Assembly (NCBI GenBank): GCA_965656785.1
Contig: CBFHLY010000014.1
Location: forward strand, 16,064 to 80,063
Direction: 5' to 3'
DNA: 64,000 nucleotides
Origin: JALQTD01 sp965656785
GTDB taxonomy: Bacteria > Bacteroidota > Bacteroidia > Flavobacteriales_D > Sanyastnellaceae
The translations under genes and the position numbers were made by a program. Positions 35,080 through 46,226 of the stretch are shown here, piece after piece. The notes under the pieces are model-generated. The model was not told where the DNA came from, ran no database searches, and saw nothing but the letters and a program-made list of their open reading frames with translations. Position 1 is the first letter of the stretch. The number at the start of each line of letters is the position of its first letter.

Positions 35080-37095
35080 TTAATGCAAGGGTCGCAGCAC
35101 AATGCGGTGTAAGCGAAGTTCCGCGCTGTGATGTGCTCCCGCTTCGATCACCAAATCCAAATACGGTAGCACATCGTAGCGATGGTCGAATTCTGTTATG
35201 GACTCACACCACTCGCCTTGGAAGGTGACCGCTTCTTCGGGGTAGGCCCAAGCCACCTTGCGTTTCCCCCGCATAAGTTGCCAGGAGAGCCGGTTGTTGA
35301 ACCCGCCCGCCTCCGCGCTGGACCACCACGTCGAAATGGCATACCGACCAGGGTTTAACGAGTCCAAGGGGATGCGGGCGATGGGGGTTTGACCTTGCGG
35401 CCTTCCGATCCAGCACCCACCGGGCAGACCTTCGAATTCCTCGGACCAAATCTCTGGAGCTTCCACCCATTCCCTGGAATCCCAAAGCTCCGGGTCCAGT
35501 CGGTAGGCATCGGTGCACCCTTCCACAGGCAATGGAGTGCGCACCGAATCGGGGCGGTCGTGAAAACGCAGCGCCTCATGGTCGCGAAGCGGTTCAGAAG
35601 AACGCACCACCCAAACCGGCGCATCCAAGGGAAGCCCAAACCGCGTCCCTCCCGGCCGGCCGAACTGGGCGAGCTGCGCCTTCGCCTCGGGAATGGCCAC
35701 ACGGGTCAAGTTCGCAGCCATCATCGGAATGCCCGTCGCTTGCGCAATCACCGTCGCCACCCGCATCGCTTCTTCGCGGCGCGGCAAGGAATGCGCCTCT
35801 GAACCGTAATGCGTGAACGGCAAGGGAAGAATGGCTTGGACGCCGGACGGGACGGAAAGGGTTTGGTCCAAAAAAGGCGACGGAGCCGACCACGTCGAAG
35901 CCACCCGCAGCACCGCGCCTCCCTCCACCAACCAACTCACCACAAGCAATCGCACCAACCACGGACGATTCCGAACCGCCCAAAACGCCGCCACGCCAGC
36001 CACCGCCGCCAACGGCCATGCAAACCGGCCCACCGCCCGGAACTGCTTGAATACCGGCAAGGCCTCCAAGACGTCCGGAACCCACCGCCACGGCAACCCC
36101 AGCGCCACCAACCCCAGCGCCACCGCCGCCACCGCCTCATACCGTCCCAGATCCGCCCCACGTCGCTTCACGGCCAAACTCACCAACACGGCCATCGTGC
36201 CGACCCCGAGATACGCCGAAGCCTCCCACGTCAAGTTCACAGGACCCATCGCCCCGACCAAGGAGCGCATCGGCCCCATGATCGGTACCAACCAATCCAG
36301 CAACTCCGCATGCCCTCGCCAAAACCCCGTCGGATGCTCGATCCGACCCTCGTGGTGATCCGAAACGGCAATGAATCCCCTGAATAAGGCAACGGAGCAA
36401 ACACTGACCAAAGCGGGCACGCCGAATCTCCAAGACCGCCTGTGGGCAGCCTCCAACCCACTCGCAAGCAATACAAAGCCGCTGCTCATAGCCCCGAGGT
36501 AGGCGTGCGTGAACCAAGCGAGGCTTTGAAGGAAAAAGAGGGCAACGAGGATTCCTTGGGGCCGAGAAGATGAGCGGGCCGCGCGCAACAGCGCCCAACT
36601 GCCGACGAACATCCACACGTGATTCAAGGCGAAATGCCCCCCCAATCGCATCACCGCAGGCTGCATGAATGACAGCGCAATGGCGGCCGGAAGAGCCCGG
36701 GCCATCCGGCGCTCTCCAAGGGTACGGAAGAGCATGAAAAAGGCCATCGCACTCAATGGCACCGACAACAACGTGAACCCATTCAACACCGCGAGTGCTT
36801 GTTCGGTGGACCAAGGTCCAGTAGCTTGCATCAACGCCGCAAGCCATGGGTGGCCATCGGTATAGCAGATGTGCTCCCCGAAGGGTGCGTTCATCCCGGA
36901 AAACTCCGTGTACGAATCCCCGTGCACCACTTGCCAGACGAAGGTGAACGTGTTCTTAAGCCCATCCCCACTTGGTTCCAAAATCACCGACCCGAGGCGC
37001 TGAAACAGCGGCCCGAAGCACCAAAGCCATCCCACCAATCCGGAGGCCACCAAACTGAAATCAACGGCCCACTCAACCGATCGACGAACGTTCAT
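35080..37095 (-). CDS. Large polytopic membrane protein, GT-C-like
   Basis: 671 residues. About ten hydrophobic helices fill the first 400 residues (e.g. LVGWLWCFGPLF, ALPAAIALSFMQPAVM, WPLAAVAGVAAFWAV), followed by a soluble C-terminal part of about 270 residues. An acidic residue in an early loop (LEPSGDGLKNTFTF) and overall layout recall lipid-linked-sugar glycosyltransferases of the GT-C/YfhO kind, but no family was firmly recognised. It stands alone between the repeat protein and tRNA-Val. Function unknown. Confidence 0.6.
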   Translation of the reverse strand: MNVRRSVEWAVDFSLVASGLVGWLWCFGPLFQRLGSVILEPSGDGLKNTFTFVWQVVHGDSYTEFSGMNAPFGEHICYTDGHPWLAALMQATGPWSTEQALAVLNGFTLLSVPLSAMAFFMLFRTLGERRMARALPAAIALSFMQPAVMRLGGHFALNHVWMFVGSWALLRAARSSSRPQGILVALFFLQSLAWFTHAYLGAMSSGFVLLASGLEAAHRRSWRFGVPALVSVCSVALFRGFIAVSDHHEGRIEHPTGFWRGHAELLDWLVPIMGPMRSLVGAMGPVNLTWEASAYLGVGTMAVLVSLAVKRRGADLGRYEAVAAVALGLVALGLPWRWVPDVLEALPVFKQFRAVGRFAWPLAAVAGVAAFWAVRNRPWLVRLLVVSWLVEGGAVLRVASTWSAPSPFLDQTLSVPSGVQAILPLPFTHYGSEAHSLPRREEAMRVATVIAQATGIPMMAANLTRVAIPEAKAQLAQFGRPGGTRFGLPLDAPVWVVRSSEPLRDHEALRFHDRPDSVRTPLPVEGCTDAYRLDPELWDSREWVEAPEIWSEEFEGLPGGCWIGRPQGQTPIARIPLDSLNPGRYAISTWWSSAEAGGFNNRLSWQLMRGKRKVAWAYPEEAVTFQGEWCESITEFDHRYDVLPYLDLVIEAGAHHSAELRLHRIVLRPLH

Positions 37096-37124
37096 CCGGT
37101 TAAGCTAAGCATATTAAGGAAATG

Positions 37125-37160
37125 AAAAAAGCCCCGTTCACGGATGGCGAACGGAGCTTT
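37125..37160 (-). terminator. Intrinsic terminator of tRNA-Val
   Basis: On the minus strand an 11-bp stem (arms 37149-37159 and 37129-37139, one mismatch) with a 9-base loop is followed by six T (37130-37125). It lies just after the tRNA. Confidence 0.8.
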
Positions 37161-37165
37161 GTGAG

Positions 37166-37239
<74 letters not shown>

Positions 37240-37269
37240 TCGTTGCTGGTGCTTCTTCCGAAGCGAGAA

Positions 37270-37277
37270 CAAAGATA
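37270..37277 (-). promoter_or_regulatory. -7 element TATCTTTG of tRNA-Val
   Basis: Exact TAnnTTTG match on the minus strand, 30 bases before the tRNA 5' end. The nearest TTG box is 25 bases away, longer than ideal. Confidence 0.55.
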
Positions 37278-37398
37278 GCCATTCCACGCGTCCACCGTTC
37301 ATCAAACGCTGAAAAAAATCGCGCGGGCGTAACGTGTTGCGCAGGTGAATTCGTCGCGAACGCTTGCAAAAAAGGTCGGGGTGCTGGGGATGGGTTGG

Positions 37399-37406
37399 TA
37401 CATTTG
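37399..37406 (+). promoter_or_regulatory. -7 element TACATTTG before recQ
   Basis: Exact TAnnTTTG match only four bases before the chosen recQ ATG (TACATTTGGTCCATG). Confidence 0.5.
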
Positions 37407-37410
37407 GTCC

Positions 37411-39564
<2,154 letters not shown>

Positions 39565-39591
<27 letters not shown>

Positions 39592-42171
39592 CAACACGAA
39601 CAACAGGTCGGAAATGCTGACCATCCCATCGCCGGTCACGTCGCCGTCGCACACCGAACCTTCCGGCTCGAGACACGACCCGTCGTCCATGGTCGCGTCG
39701 GGATTGAAGTTGAGCGACCACGCATACGTGCAACCCGGCACATCGTCCTCGTCGCAGATGCCATTGCCGTTCGTGTCGCTGGAACAGGGCGCATCCGGAC
39801 ACGCTTCGCAACTGTTGAAGCACACCAGCGGAACCTCATAGGTCGCCACCCCGGTCGGCACCTCCACCAAGCGGTTCGTGAAAATGTCCGTGGTGAGGGT
39901 GCACGCCCCATGGACCGCCGGATCAAACTGCTCCGCTCCGTCCCAATTGCCGTTGATGAATTTGTATTCATGGGGCCCTGGCGCGAGGGTCAGCGTCGCG
40001 GTGTAAATCCCATCGCCATCGGGGTCGTTCATCGGAACGCACGAGCCGCACCAACCATCGATGGACCCCCCCGTCACGTAAACCGCTCCGTTGAGCAGCG
40101 GCGTGCCATTCAGGTCCACGCTGAACGTCACCTCGGGGTCCACCGGCTCCGGCACGATGGCCTCAGCGCCGGGGCGGGTGGCGAGCCAATACAACGTGTT
40201 CGTCCGGGTGTTGCCATCGTCGTAGCCGGTCAATTCATCCGCTTCCCACCAAGCCGCCACCGGATCGATGACCGCATGCGCCATGTAGATGAAGCCGCGC
40301 CATCCCTCCATCAGCCCCGGATCATCGAGCGCCTCCGCCACCACCGGGTATTCCTCGGTGATCCATTCGGGACGCAGCAATTCCTCGGTAATCGGGGTGA
40401 ACGGCAGCATTTGGATGCCGTGAATGAACTCGATGTTGCCGCCGAACCACGTGGCGTAATCGACCTTGTTGCTCCAGAGGACGCCCACGACTTTGTTGCT
40501 CGCGAACGGCTCGGGGTAGATGCCGGAATCGCTCGTGATTTGGTAGTAAGTGTGCGCGGAGCGGAGTTCCATCGCCAGCAGGAGGCGGCCCAAATCCCGC
40601 ACGCGCTCATCCCCCGTCGCCACCCCCCACAAGTACACCCCGTACCACGCATTGACGGCCTCGGAACTGCTCTCTTGGTTGCGCCCATCGCCCCCCTCGT
40701 ACAGGCCTTGCGCCCAGGAGTGCCCCACGAACCAGTCCTTGTTGCGCGCCACGGTGTAGTGCGGATCGGCAGGGGACGGATTGGCGATGTTGCGCAGGAT
40801 TTGGCCCACCTCATCGCCCCACTCCGCCAACCACCCCGCGTCCTCCTTCGCCAACGCAGCCGCGGCATACAGGAAATACCCGTAGTGGAAATGGTGGTCG
40901 TTGTACGCCCCCTGGTTGAAGCTGCCGCCCGAATTGCTCACCACCCCGCCCCACGTCGCATCGTACCGCAGCGGATCGCTGTTCGTCCCCGCCATCCACG
41001 GCGTCAACGCCGCCTCCAACGACCCCCGAACCGCCGCCGCCGAAGTCGTTTCCCCCAACTCGTCCGCAATGAGCGCCAACCGGCCCAACGCCGCCAACTG
41101 CTTCCCCCCGAAGTACGTGTCCCCCGCCGTCACCGGGAAGTCCACGTCCTCCTCCAGCGCAGCCGCAATCGCCGGCACCAACGCCGGCGCAATCCCGCCA
41201 GGCGATTCGAACCCGATGGTCGTCAGCGGCTCCTCAAGGTGCCACGTCGCGCCCGAAACCGCCTGCAACTCCCCCTTGATCGTCGGCACCGCCACCTCCG
41301 ACATCGGCTCCTCCACGAGCACGACCCGGTGGTGCGGAAGCGCATAGTGCAACGGCGTCGCAGCAGCAGCCATCGATTCCACTTCCCAATCGAACACCAA
41401 CGTGGCCAAGTCGCCCGCAACCGTCGCACTCACCGCTCCCCCCACCGTCACTGCATCGGCATGCGCATCCAACACGGATTCAGCGGCTGCGGTGGGAACG
41501 ACTGCCCATCGGACCCAGCCGGTAAACGGCGCGTTCGCCTGCAGGGCGTTGCCGAATGGGGCCAAGGTGATGGGCGAGGAGGTGTAGGCGATCCAGGTTT
41601 GGCCGTTGTTCAACTCGACCTCGAACCGGTCGCTTGTCACGGCGCCCCCTGGGGCATTCCCATTGATGCTGAGCAGGGCATGGACCGTAGCAAAGCGCGG
41701 CGTGGCTGCGGTGTACTGCACGGAGGCATAGGCCATCCCGCGGACCAAAGGCGTCGAGAGCCCCGAATCCGGCCAGTCCACGGTGACCGAAAGGGCATCG
41801 TAGTCCACGACTTCGTGCGAACCCGCTCCGCCCACGGCGCCCAATGTCCAGTTCGCCACCCACGCCGAACCGACGAACTGGGCGTTGCCGAACATCGCGG
41901 GTTGGCACACTTCAAGTCCTCCTGGGGTGCATTTGACCAAGTAGGGAAGCGTGTTCGCCACGCCTGAACCGAGGGCCACATTGAACCACCACGCATTGGT
42001 GGGCAGGGGCGCATCGACGAGGGCGTCAGCCCAATGCTGCGAAGGCTGAACCGAGTTCGTGACCACGGGCCAAGGCGGCGCATCCACGCCGAGCGGGCCT
42101 TCGAGCAAGTCGATTTGGGCAGAAATCCCAGCGACCCAAGTTGCCGCAACCAGAAGAAATGTCCATTTCAT
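39565..42171 (-). CDS. Secreted GH81 endo-1,3-beta-glucanase (laminarinase)
   Basis: Cleaves beta-1,3-glucans such as laminarin, a storage glucan of algae. 868 residues: signal peptide (LLVAATWVAGISAQ), GH81 domain (about 25-670) with YNDHHFHYGYFLYAAA and SWAQGLYEGGDGRNQESSSEA (catalytic acids near 485-510), then a beta-sandwich module (about 680-775, YEFKF-like HEYKFINGNWDG) and a Cys-rich tail. The tail holds PGCTYAWSLNFNPDATMDDGSC and a dockerin-like EF-hand unit, GDVTGDGMVSISDLLFVLSAFG, ending ECP. No standard T9SS tail. No SusCD pair is nearby, so it is not in a classical utilisation locus. Confidence 0.92.
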
Positions 42172-42175
42172 TCCT

Positions 42176-42183
42176 TGAAGTTA
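42176..42183 (-). promoter_or_regulatory. -7-like element TAACTTCA before GH81 gene
   Basis: Two bases off TAnnTTTG, four bases before the ATG. An AGGA lies between and could act as a ribosome-binding site. Confidence 0.35.
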
Positions 42184-42202
42184 CGGCCGAAACGTCCCGC
42201 GG

Positions 42203-42496
42203 TCAATCCACGTCCTCCTCGGGCAACTCGCTGTCCACGTCCATCGTGAAGTCGTCGTCCGTCGCTTCCTCGAGGACTTCCATCATTTCCGAGTCGATGC
42301 GGAACAGGTACACGGTGTCTTCCGTTCGGACTTCCAACGCCCGCAGGTATTGGCCATTGGGCATGGTCAGCAACTGCAAATCGTCGTCACCGAACCCCTC
42401 CGGGAACGCGGCCGAAATCAGGTCGATGTGGCGCTGCTCAATGTTCGTGTAGTTCTTGATGACGCGGCGCATGGGGGTCGAAGAAGTCGGAGCCAT
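42203..42496 (-). CDS. Small acidic protein coupled to DHS-like gene
   Basis: 97 residues of unknown function. The N-terminal third is basic to neutral (RRVIKNYTNIEQRHIDLISA), the middle has VRTEDTVYLFRID, and the last 25 residues are very acidic (EEATDDDFTMDVDSELPEED). It holds one lysine, Lys14. The start ATG shares a base with the DHS-like stop (TGATG), which implies translational coupling. Similar short acidic proteins beside polyamine genes occur in other Bacteroidota as far as I recall. No signal peptide or membrane helix. Last gene of the polyamine operon. Confidence 0.75.
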   Translation of the reverse strand: MAPTSSTPMRRVIKNYTNIEQRHIDLISAAFPEGFGDDDLQLLTMPNGQYLRALEVRTEDTVYLFRIDSEMMEVLEEATDDDFTMDVDSELPEEDVD

Positions 42497-43476
42497 CACC
42501 AGTTGAGCAGCCAGCCGAACACGAGCGGAGCCACGATGGTCGCGTCGGATTCGATGATGAATTTGGGCGTGTCGATGCCCAGTTTGCCCCACGTGATCTT
42601 CTCGTTGGGAACGGCGCCGGAGTAGCTGCCGTAGGAGGTGGTGGAATCCGAGATTTGGCAGAAGTAGGCCCACAGCGGCACCTCTTCGCGGCCCAAATCC
42701 TGGTGCAGCATCGGCACCACGCAAATCGGGAAATCGCCCGCGATGCCGCCGCCCACCTGGAAGAACCCGATGGCCGTGCCGTCCGACGTGGTCTCCGTGT
42801 ACCAGTCCGCAAGCCAAATCATGTACTCGATGCCACTCTTCACGGTCGAAGGCACCACGTCCCCCGCGATGCAATGCGCGGCGAAAATGTTGCCGAGCGT
42901 GCTGTCCTCCCAACCGGGACAAATGATGGGCAGCCCCTTCTCGGCCGCCGCCACCATCCAGCTGTCCTTCGGGTCGATTTCGTAGTATTGCTCGAGCACC
43001 CCGCTGTTCAGGGCTTGGTAGAAGTACTCGTGCGGGAAGTGCCGGCGGCCCTCCGCCTCTGCGGCCTTCCACAGGTCGACCATGTGATCTTCGAGCCGGC
43101 GGAACGCCTCCTCTTCCGGAATGCAGGTGTCGGTCACCCGGTTCATGCCCCGGTCGAGCAAGTCCTGCTCCTCCTGCGGCGTGAGGTCGCGGTAGTGCGG
43201 AACCCGCGCGTAGTGGCTGTGCGCCACGAGGTTCATGACGTCCTCTTCGAGGTTCGCGCCCGTGCACGAAATGATGTGCACCTTGTCTTGGCGGATCATC
43301 TCGGCGAGGGATTTGCCCAATTCGGCGGTGCTCATCGCCCCGGCGAGGGTGACCATCATTTTGCCCCCTGCGGTGAGGTGGGCTTCGTAAGCGGCTGCGG
43401 CCTCGGGGACCACGGCGGCGTTGAAGTGCTTGTAGTGTCGCTCCGTGAACGAGCGGATGAATCCGGTTGATTCCAT
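42496..43476 (-). CDS. Deoxyhypusine synthase-like protein
   Basis: 326 residues of the DHS family, which transfers the aminobutyl group of spermidine (or related amine) with NAD. Visible family features: MVTLAGAMSTAELGKSLAEMI, the NAD-binding region HIISCTGANLEEDV, and the catalytic lysine context ITWGKLG with Lys298 aligned to human Lys329. Bacteria lack eIF5A, and some bacterial homologues are known to act in homospermidine or spermidine formation, so a role in polyamine synthesis is more likely than hypusination. The operon with arginine decarboxylase and agmatinase supports this. The exact product is not decidable from sequence. Confidence 0.85.
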   Translation of the reverse strand: MESTGFIRSFTERHYKHFNAAVVPEAAAAYEAHLTAGGKMMVTLAGAMSTAELGKSLAEMIRQDKVHIISCTGANLEEDVMNLVAHSHYARVPHYRDLTPQEEQDLLDRGMNRVTDTCIPEEEAFRRLEDHMVDLWKAAEAEGRRHFPHEYFYQALNSGVLEQYYEIDPKDSWMVAAAEKGLPIICPGWEDSTLGNIFAAHCIAGDVVPSTVKSGIEYMIWLADWYTETTSDGTAIGFFQVGGGIAGDFPICVVPMLHQDLGREEVPLWAYFCQISDSTTSYGSYSGAVPNEKITWGKLGIDTPKFIIESDATIVAPLVFGWLLNW

Positions 43477-43488
43477 GATGCTGATGGG

Positions 43489-44385
43489 TTAATTCACCGG
43501 CTCCGGGCGGAGGGCGTAGGTGAGGAGTTTGTAGACCAATTTGGCCGCGAGAAAATCACTGGGCTTGCTGCCGGTATGCGCCGCCAATTCCACCACATCG
43601 AAGCCCACGATGTGGAAGCGCTCCATGGCCATCCGGCACAAACGCGTCACCTGGTACCAGCTGAGCCCGCCCGGTTCCGGCGTCCCCGTATCGGGCACGA
43701 AAGCCGGGTCGAATGCGTCGAGGTCAATCGTCAAGTACATCGGCGTGCCGGGCGCACCAAGGGCCGCCAACGCCGCCTCCATCCATTCGTCGTCCGGACG
43801 CTCCGCGCAATCCTGCCCGTAGAACACGTTCCCGGGTTGCTCGAACTCCCGCTCGCTCGCATCCATGGACCGAATGCCCACCTGCACGAGGTTGCAGTTC
43901 CGGGACGCCCAATGCAGCGCACACGCGTGGTTGCAGGCCGAGCCGAGGTAGGCGGAACGCAAGTCGGCGTGCGCATCGAGGTGCAGCACCGTCAGGTCAG
44001 GGTGCTTCGCCGCAGCGGCTTGGATCGCGCCGATGGACACGCTGTGTTCCCCGCCGAGCACCACGGGCACCTTGCCTTCGCTCAGGACTTCCGCCACCGC
44101 AGCGCGCACGGCATCCGTCATCGCTTCAGGGCTGCTCGCCTCGGTGACGGCGGCGGCGAGGTGCACGCCCTCGCGGTACACTTCCGTGCCCGTTTCGATG
44201 TCGTACAGCTCCATGTTGTCGGCCGCGTCCAGCAAAGCCGCCGGGCCCGCATCCGCGCCCTTGCCCCACGTGGAGGTTCCGTCATACGGCACCGGAATCA
44301 GCACCGCCCGAGCGCTCGCGCGCTCCCCAAATTCGGCCTCCACCCCGGCAAACACCCGGTCCGGCCCAAACGTCATTTCGCTCAT
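43489..44385 (-). CDS. speB: Agmatinase
   Basis: Hydrolyses agmatine to putrescine and urea with two Mn ions. 298 residues of the ureohydrolase family. Metal-binding motifs: LGGEHSVSIG, LHLDAHADLRSAY and TIDLDAFDPAFVPDTGTPEPGG. The start overlaps the arginine decarboxylase stop by four bases. The order decarboxylase-agmatinase favours agmatinase over arginase. Confidence 0.92.
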   Translation of the reverse strand: MSEMTFGPDRVFAGVEAEFGERASARAVLIPVPYDGTSTWGKGADAGPAALLDAADNMELYDIETGTEVYREGVHLAAAVTEASSPEAMTDAVRAAVAEVLSEGKVPVVLGGEHSVSIGAIQAAAAKHPDLTVLHLDAHADLRSAYLGSACNHACALHWASRNCNLVQVGIRSMDASEREFEQPGNVFYGQDCAERPDDEWMEAALAALGAPGTPMYLTIDLDAFDPAFVPDTGTPEPGGLSWYQVTRLCRMAMERFHIVGFDVVELAAHTGSKPSDFLAAKLVYKLLTYALRPEPVN

Positions 44386-45905
44386 TGTCGTGTCGTTGTA
44401 GTTCCACGTTTCTTCACCACCGGCACCTCTTGGTTCCGTTGCGCCCGGGGCACCACCATGTCATCCGCCTCCACCGAGGTCGGCGGGGGGGGCGGCTCCG
44501 CGCCCGACATGTCGTACCCGAGCAAGGACAGCATCTGCTGCGCGTGCTGTTCCTCCGCGAACACCTCGTACGTCAGTTCGCCCGCCTCGTCGCGATCGAT
44601 GAGCACGTGCTTCGGCCCCGGGATCAGGCAGTGGTGCACGCCCCCGTGCCCGCCAATGTTGTCTTGGTAGGCGGCCGTGTTGAAGAAGCCGATGTACAAG
44701 TCGTCGGAAGCCTTGTACTTCGGAAGGTAAATCGCATTGAGGTGCTGCTCCGAGTTGTAGTAATCGTCGCTGTCGCAAGTCAAACCGCCCAAGAACACCC
44801 GCTCGTACGGGCTCTCCCACCGGTTGATGGGCAGCATGAGGAACCGCCGGTTGATGGCCCAGGTGTCCGGCAGGGTCGTCATGAACGAGGAATCGATGAT
44901 GTTCCAAGCTTCTCGATCGTTTTGGGCCTTTTGGTACAACACCTTGTACAGCGTGCCCCCGGCCTCCCCCACCGTGAACGACCCGAATTCCGTGTAAATG
45001 TCCGGCTCCGGCACCGCCGCTTCCGCGCACGCCGCTTGCACCTGCTCGAGGATGGCCTCGACCATGTAAGCGTAGTCGTACGAAAACGCGAGGGAGTTCT
45101 TGATCGGCAAGCCCCCGCCGATGTTCAGCGCCGTCAAGTGCGGGCAAACCTTGCGCAGGTCGCAGTACACCTTGAGCGCCTTGTTGAGCTCATTCCAGTA
45201 GTATGCCGTGTCGCGGATGCCCGTGTTCACGAAGAAGTGCAGCATGCGCAACCGCATGAACGGGTGGTGCTCGATGCGCTCGCGGTAGAACGGCATGATG
45301 CGCTTGTAGCCGATGCCGAGCCGCGAGGTGTAGAATTCGAACTTCGGCTCTTCCTCGGACGCGATGCGCAATCCCACGTCCATCGGCTCGCGGACCACCG
45401 CGTTGAGGCGGGCGAACTCCTGCTCGTTGTCCAGCACGGGCAGGATGCCGGTGAAGCCGTCGCGCCGCATGTTCACGATGCGATCGATGTAGGCCGCGGT
45501 TTTGAAGCCGTTGCAGATGACGGTGGACGGCCGGTTGAAGTGGCCGCTCCGCTCGAGCGCCGCCACGATGTCCAGGTCGAACGGCGAGCTGGTTTCGATG
45601 TGCGCGCCGTGCTTCAGCACTTCTTCGGTCACGTGCCGGAAGTGGCTGCTTTTCGTCACATAGCAGTAGTGGTAGGCGCCTTTGTAATGGAGTTTTTCCA
45701 TCGCTTGGCGGAACCAGGTTTGGGCCAAATCAATGTTCTGCCCAATCTTCGGCAAGTATGTGAAACGGAGCGGCGTCCCAAACCGCTCGATCAGGTCGCG
45801 CATGGGGATGCCATGGAAGGCCAGCTGCCCGTGCGCGTCGATGTTGAATTCCTCTTGAGGCCAGTCAAAGGTCTGCTCAACGAGGTCGATGTATTTCAGT
45901 TTCAT
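44382..45905 (-). CDS. speA: Arginine decarboxylase, PLP-dependent
   Basis: Decarboxylates arginine to agmatine, the first step of putrescine synthesis. 507 residues from ATG 45905 (the open frame begins 21 codons earlier; MKLKYIDLVEQ fits relatives better). Fold-III class: PLP lysine in CYVTKSSHFRHV, the HIETSSPFDLDI strand, ALNIGGGLPIKNS glycine loop and GGLTCDSDDYYN active-site Cys/Asp from the partner subunit. The tail from about 475 on is low-complexity. It heads the operon speA-speB-DHS-like-small acidic protein. Confidence 0.92.
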   Translation of the reverse strand: MKLKYIDLVEQTFDWPQEEFNIDAHGQLAFHGIPMRDLIERFGTPLRFTYLPKIGQNIDLAQTWFRQAMEKLHYKGAYHYCYVTKSSHFRHVTEEVLKHGAHIETSSPFDLDIVAALERSGHFNRPSTVICNGFKTAAYIDRIVNMRRDGFTGILPVLDNEQEFARLNAVVREPMDVGLRIASEEEPKFEFYTSRLGIGYKRIMPFYRERIEHHPFMRLRMLHFFVNTGIRDTAYYWNELNKALKVYCDLRKVCPHLTALNIGGGLPIKNSLAFSYDYAYMVEAILEQVQAACAEAAVPEPDIYTEFGSFTVGEAGGTLYKVLYQKAQNDREAWNIIDSSFMTTLPDTWAINRRFLMLPINRWESPYERVFLGGLTCDSDDYYNSEQHLNAIYLPKYKASDDLYIGFFNTAAYQDNIGGHGGVHHCLIPGPKHVLIDRDEAGELTYEVFAEEQHAQQMLSLLGYDMSGAEPPPPPTSVEADDMVVPRAQRNQEVPVVKKRGTTTTRQ

Positions 45906-46226
45906 GGAAAGGGAATCGGGGGTGAATGCTTGAGATGCAGTCGGCCGCGCGCACGAGTTCCCTCGCACCTCGCGTGTGGACCCCGTCGATTCAGAGCCGG
46001 ATGATGAACGCGCGCATGCCCCGCCACCCCCAACCGCGTTGGAGGAAGTGCGCCAACCAGCCGTTCAAAGCCGGTGCTGCATGGGAAGTCAAGTTCATCG
46101 TCGGACGTGCATTTCGCGGTGCAACATTCGGAACTAATCCCGAAATCCCCAATGATTTCCGCTCCGCGCGAAAAAAAAATTTCAGGCCGTTGAATTTCAG
46201 TTCTGTGGCCGTTCTACATTCGGCCC
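45906..46226. promoter_or_regulatory. Divergent control region of speA and DUF389 gene
   Basis: About 320 bases with no convincing gene. On the plus strand, TTG (46190-46192) and TACATTCG (46215-46222) form a near-consensus promoter with a 22-base spacer, the second box ending four bases before the DUF389 ATG. A run of nine A lies at 46172-46180. For speA no clear -7 box was found. A weak TTCGG/CCGAA inverted repeat sits at 46127-46144. Confidence 0.5.

Noticed and set aside
42496..43476. True eIF5A-modifying deoxyhypusine synthase
   Set aside because: Bacteria lack eIF5A, and the operon is one for polyamine synthesis, so a polyamine role is preferred; a small-protein substrate is kept only as a hypothesis.
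44385..46004. 539-codon plus-strand frame opposite speA
   Set aside because: Antisense shadow; speA has conserved PLP-enzyme motifs and fits the operon.
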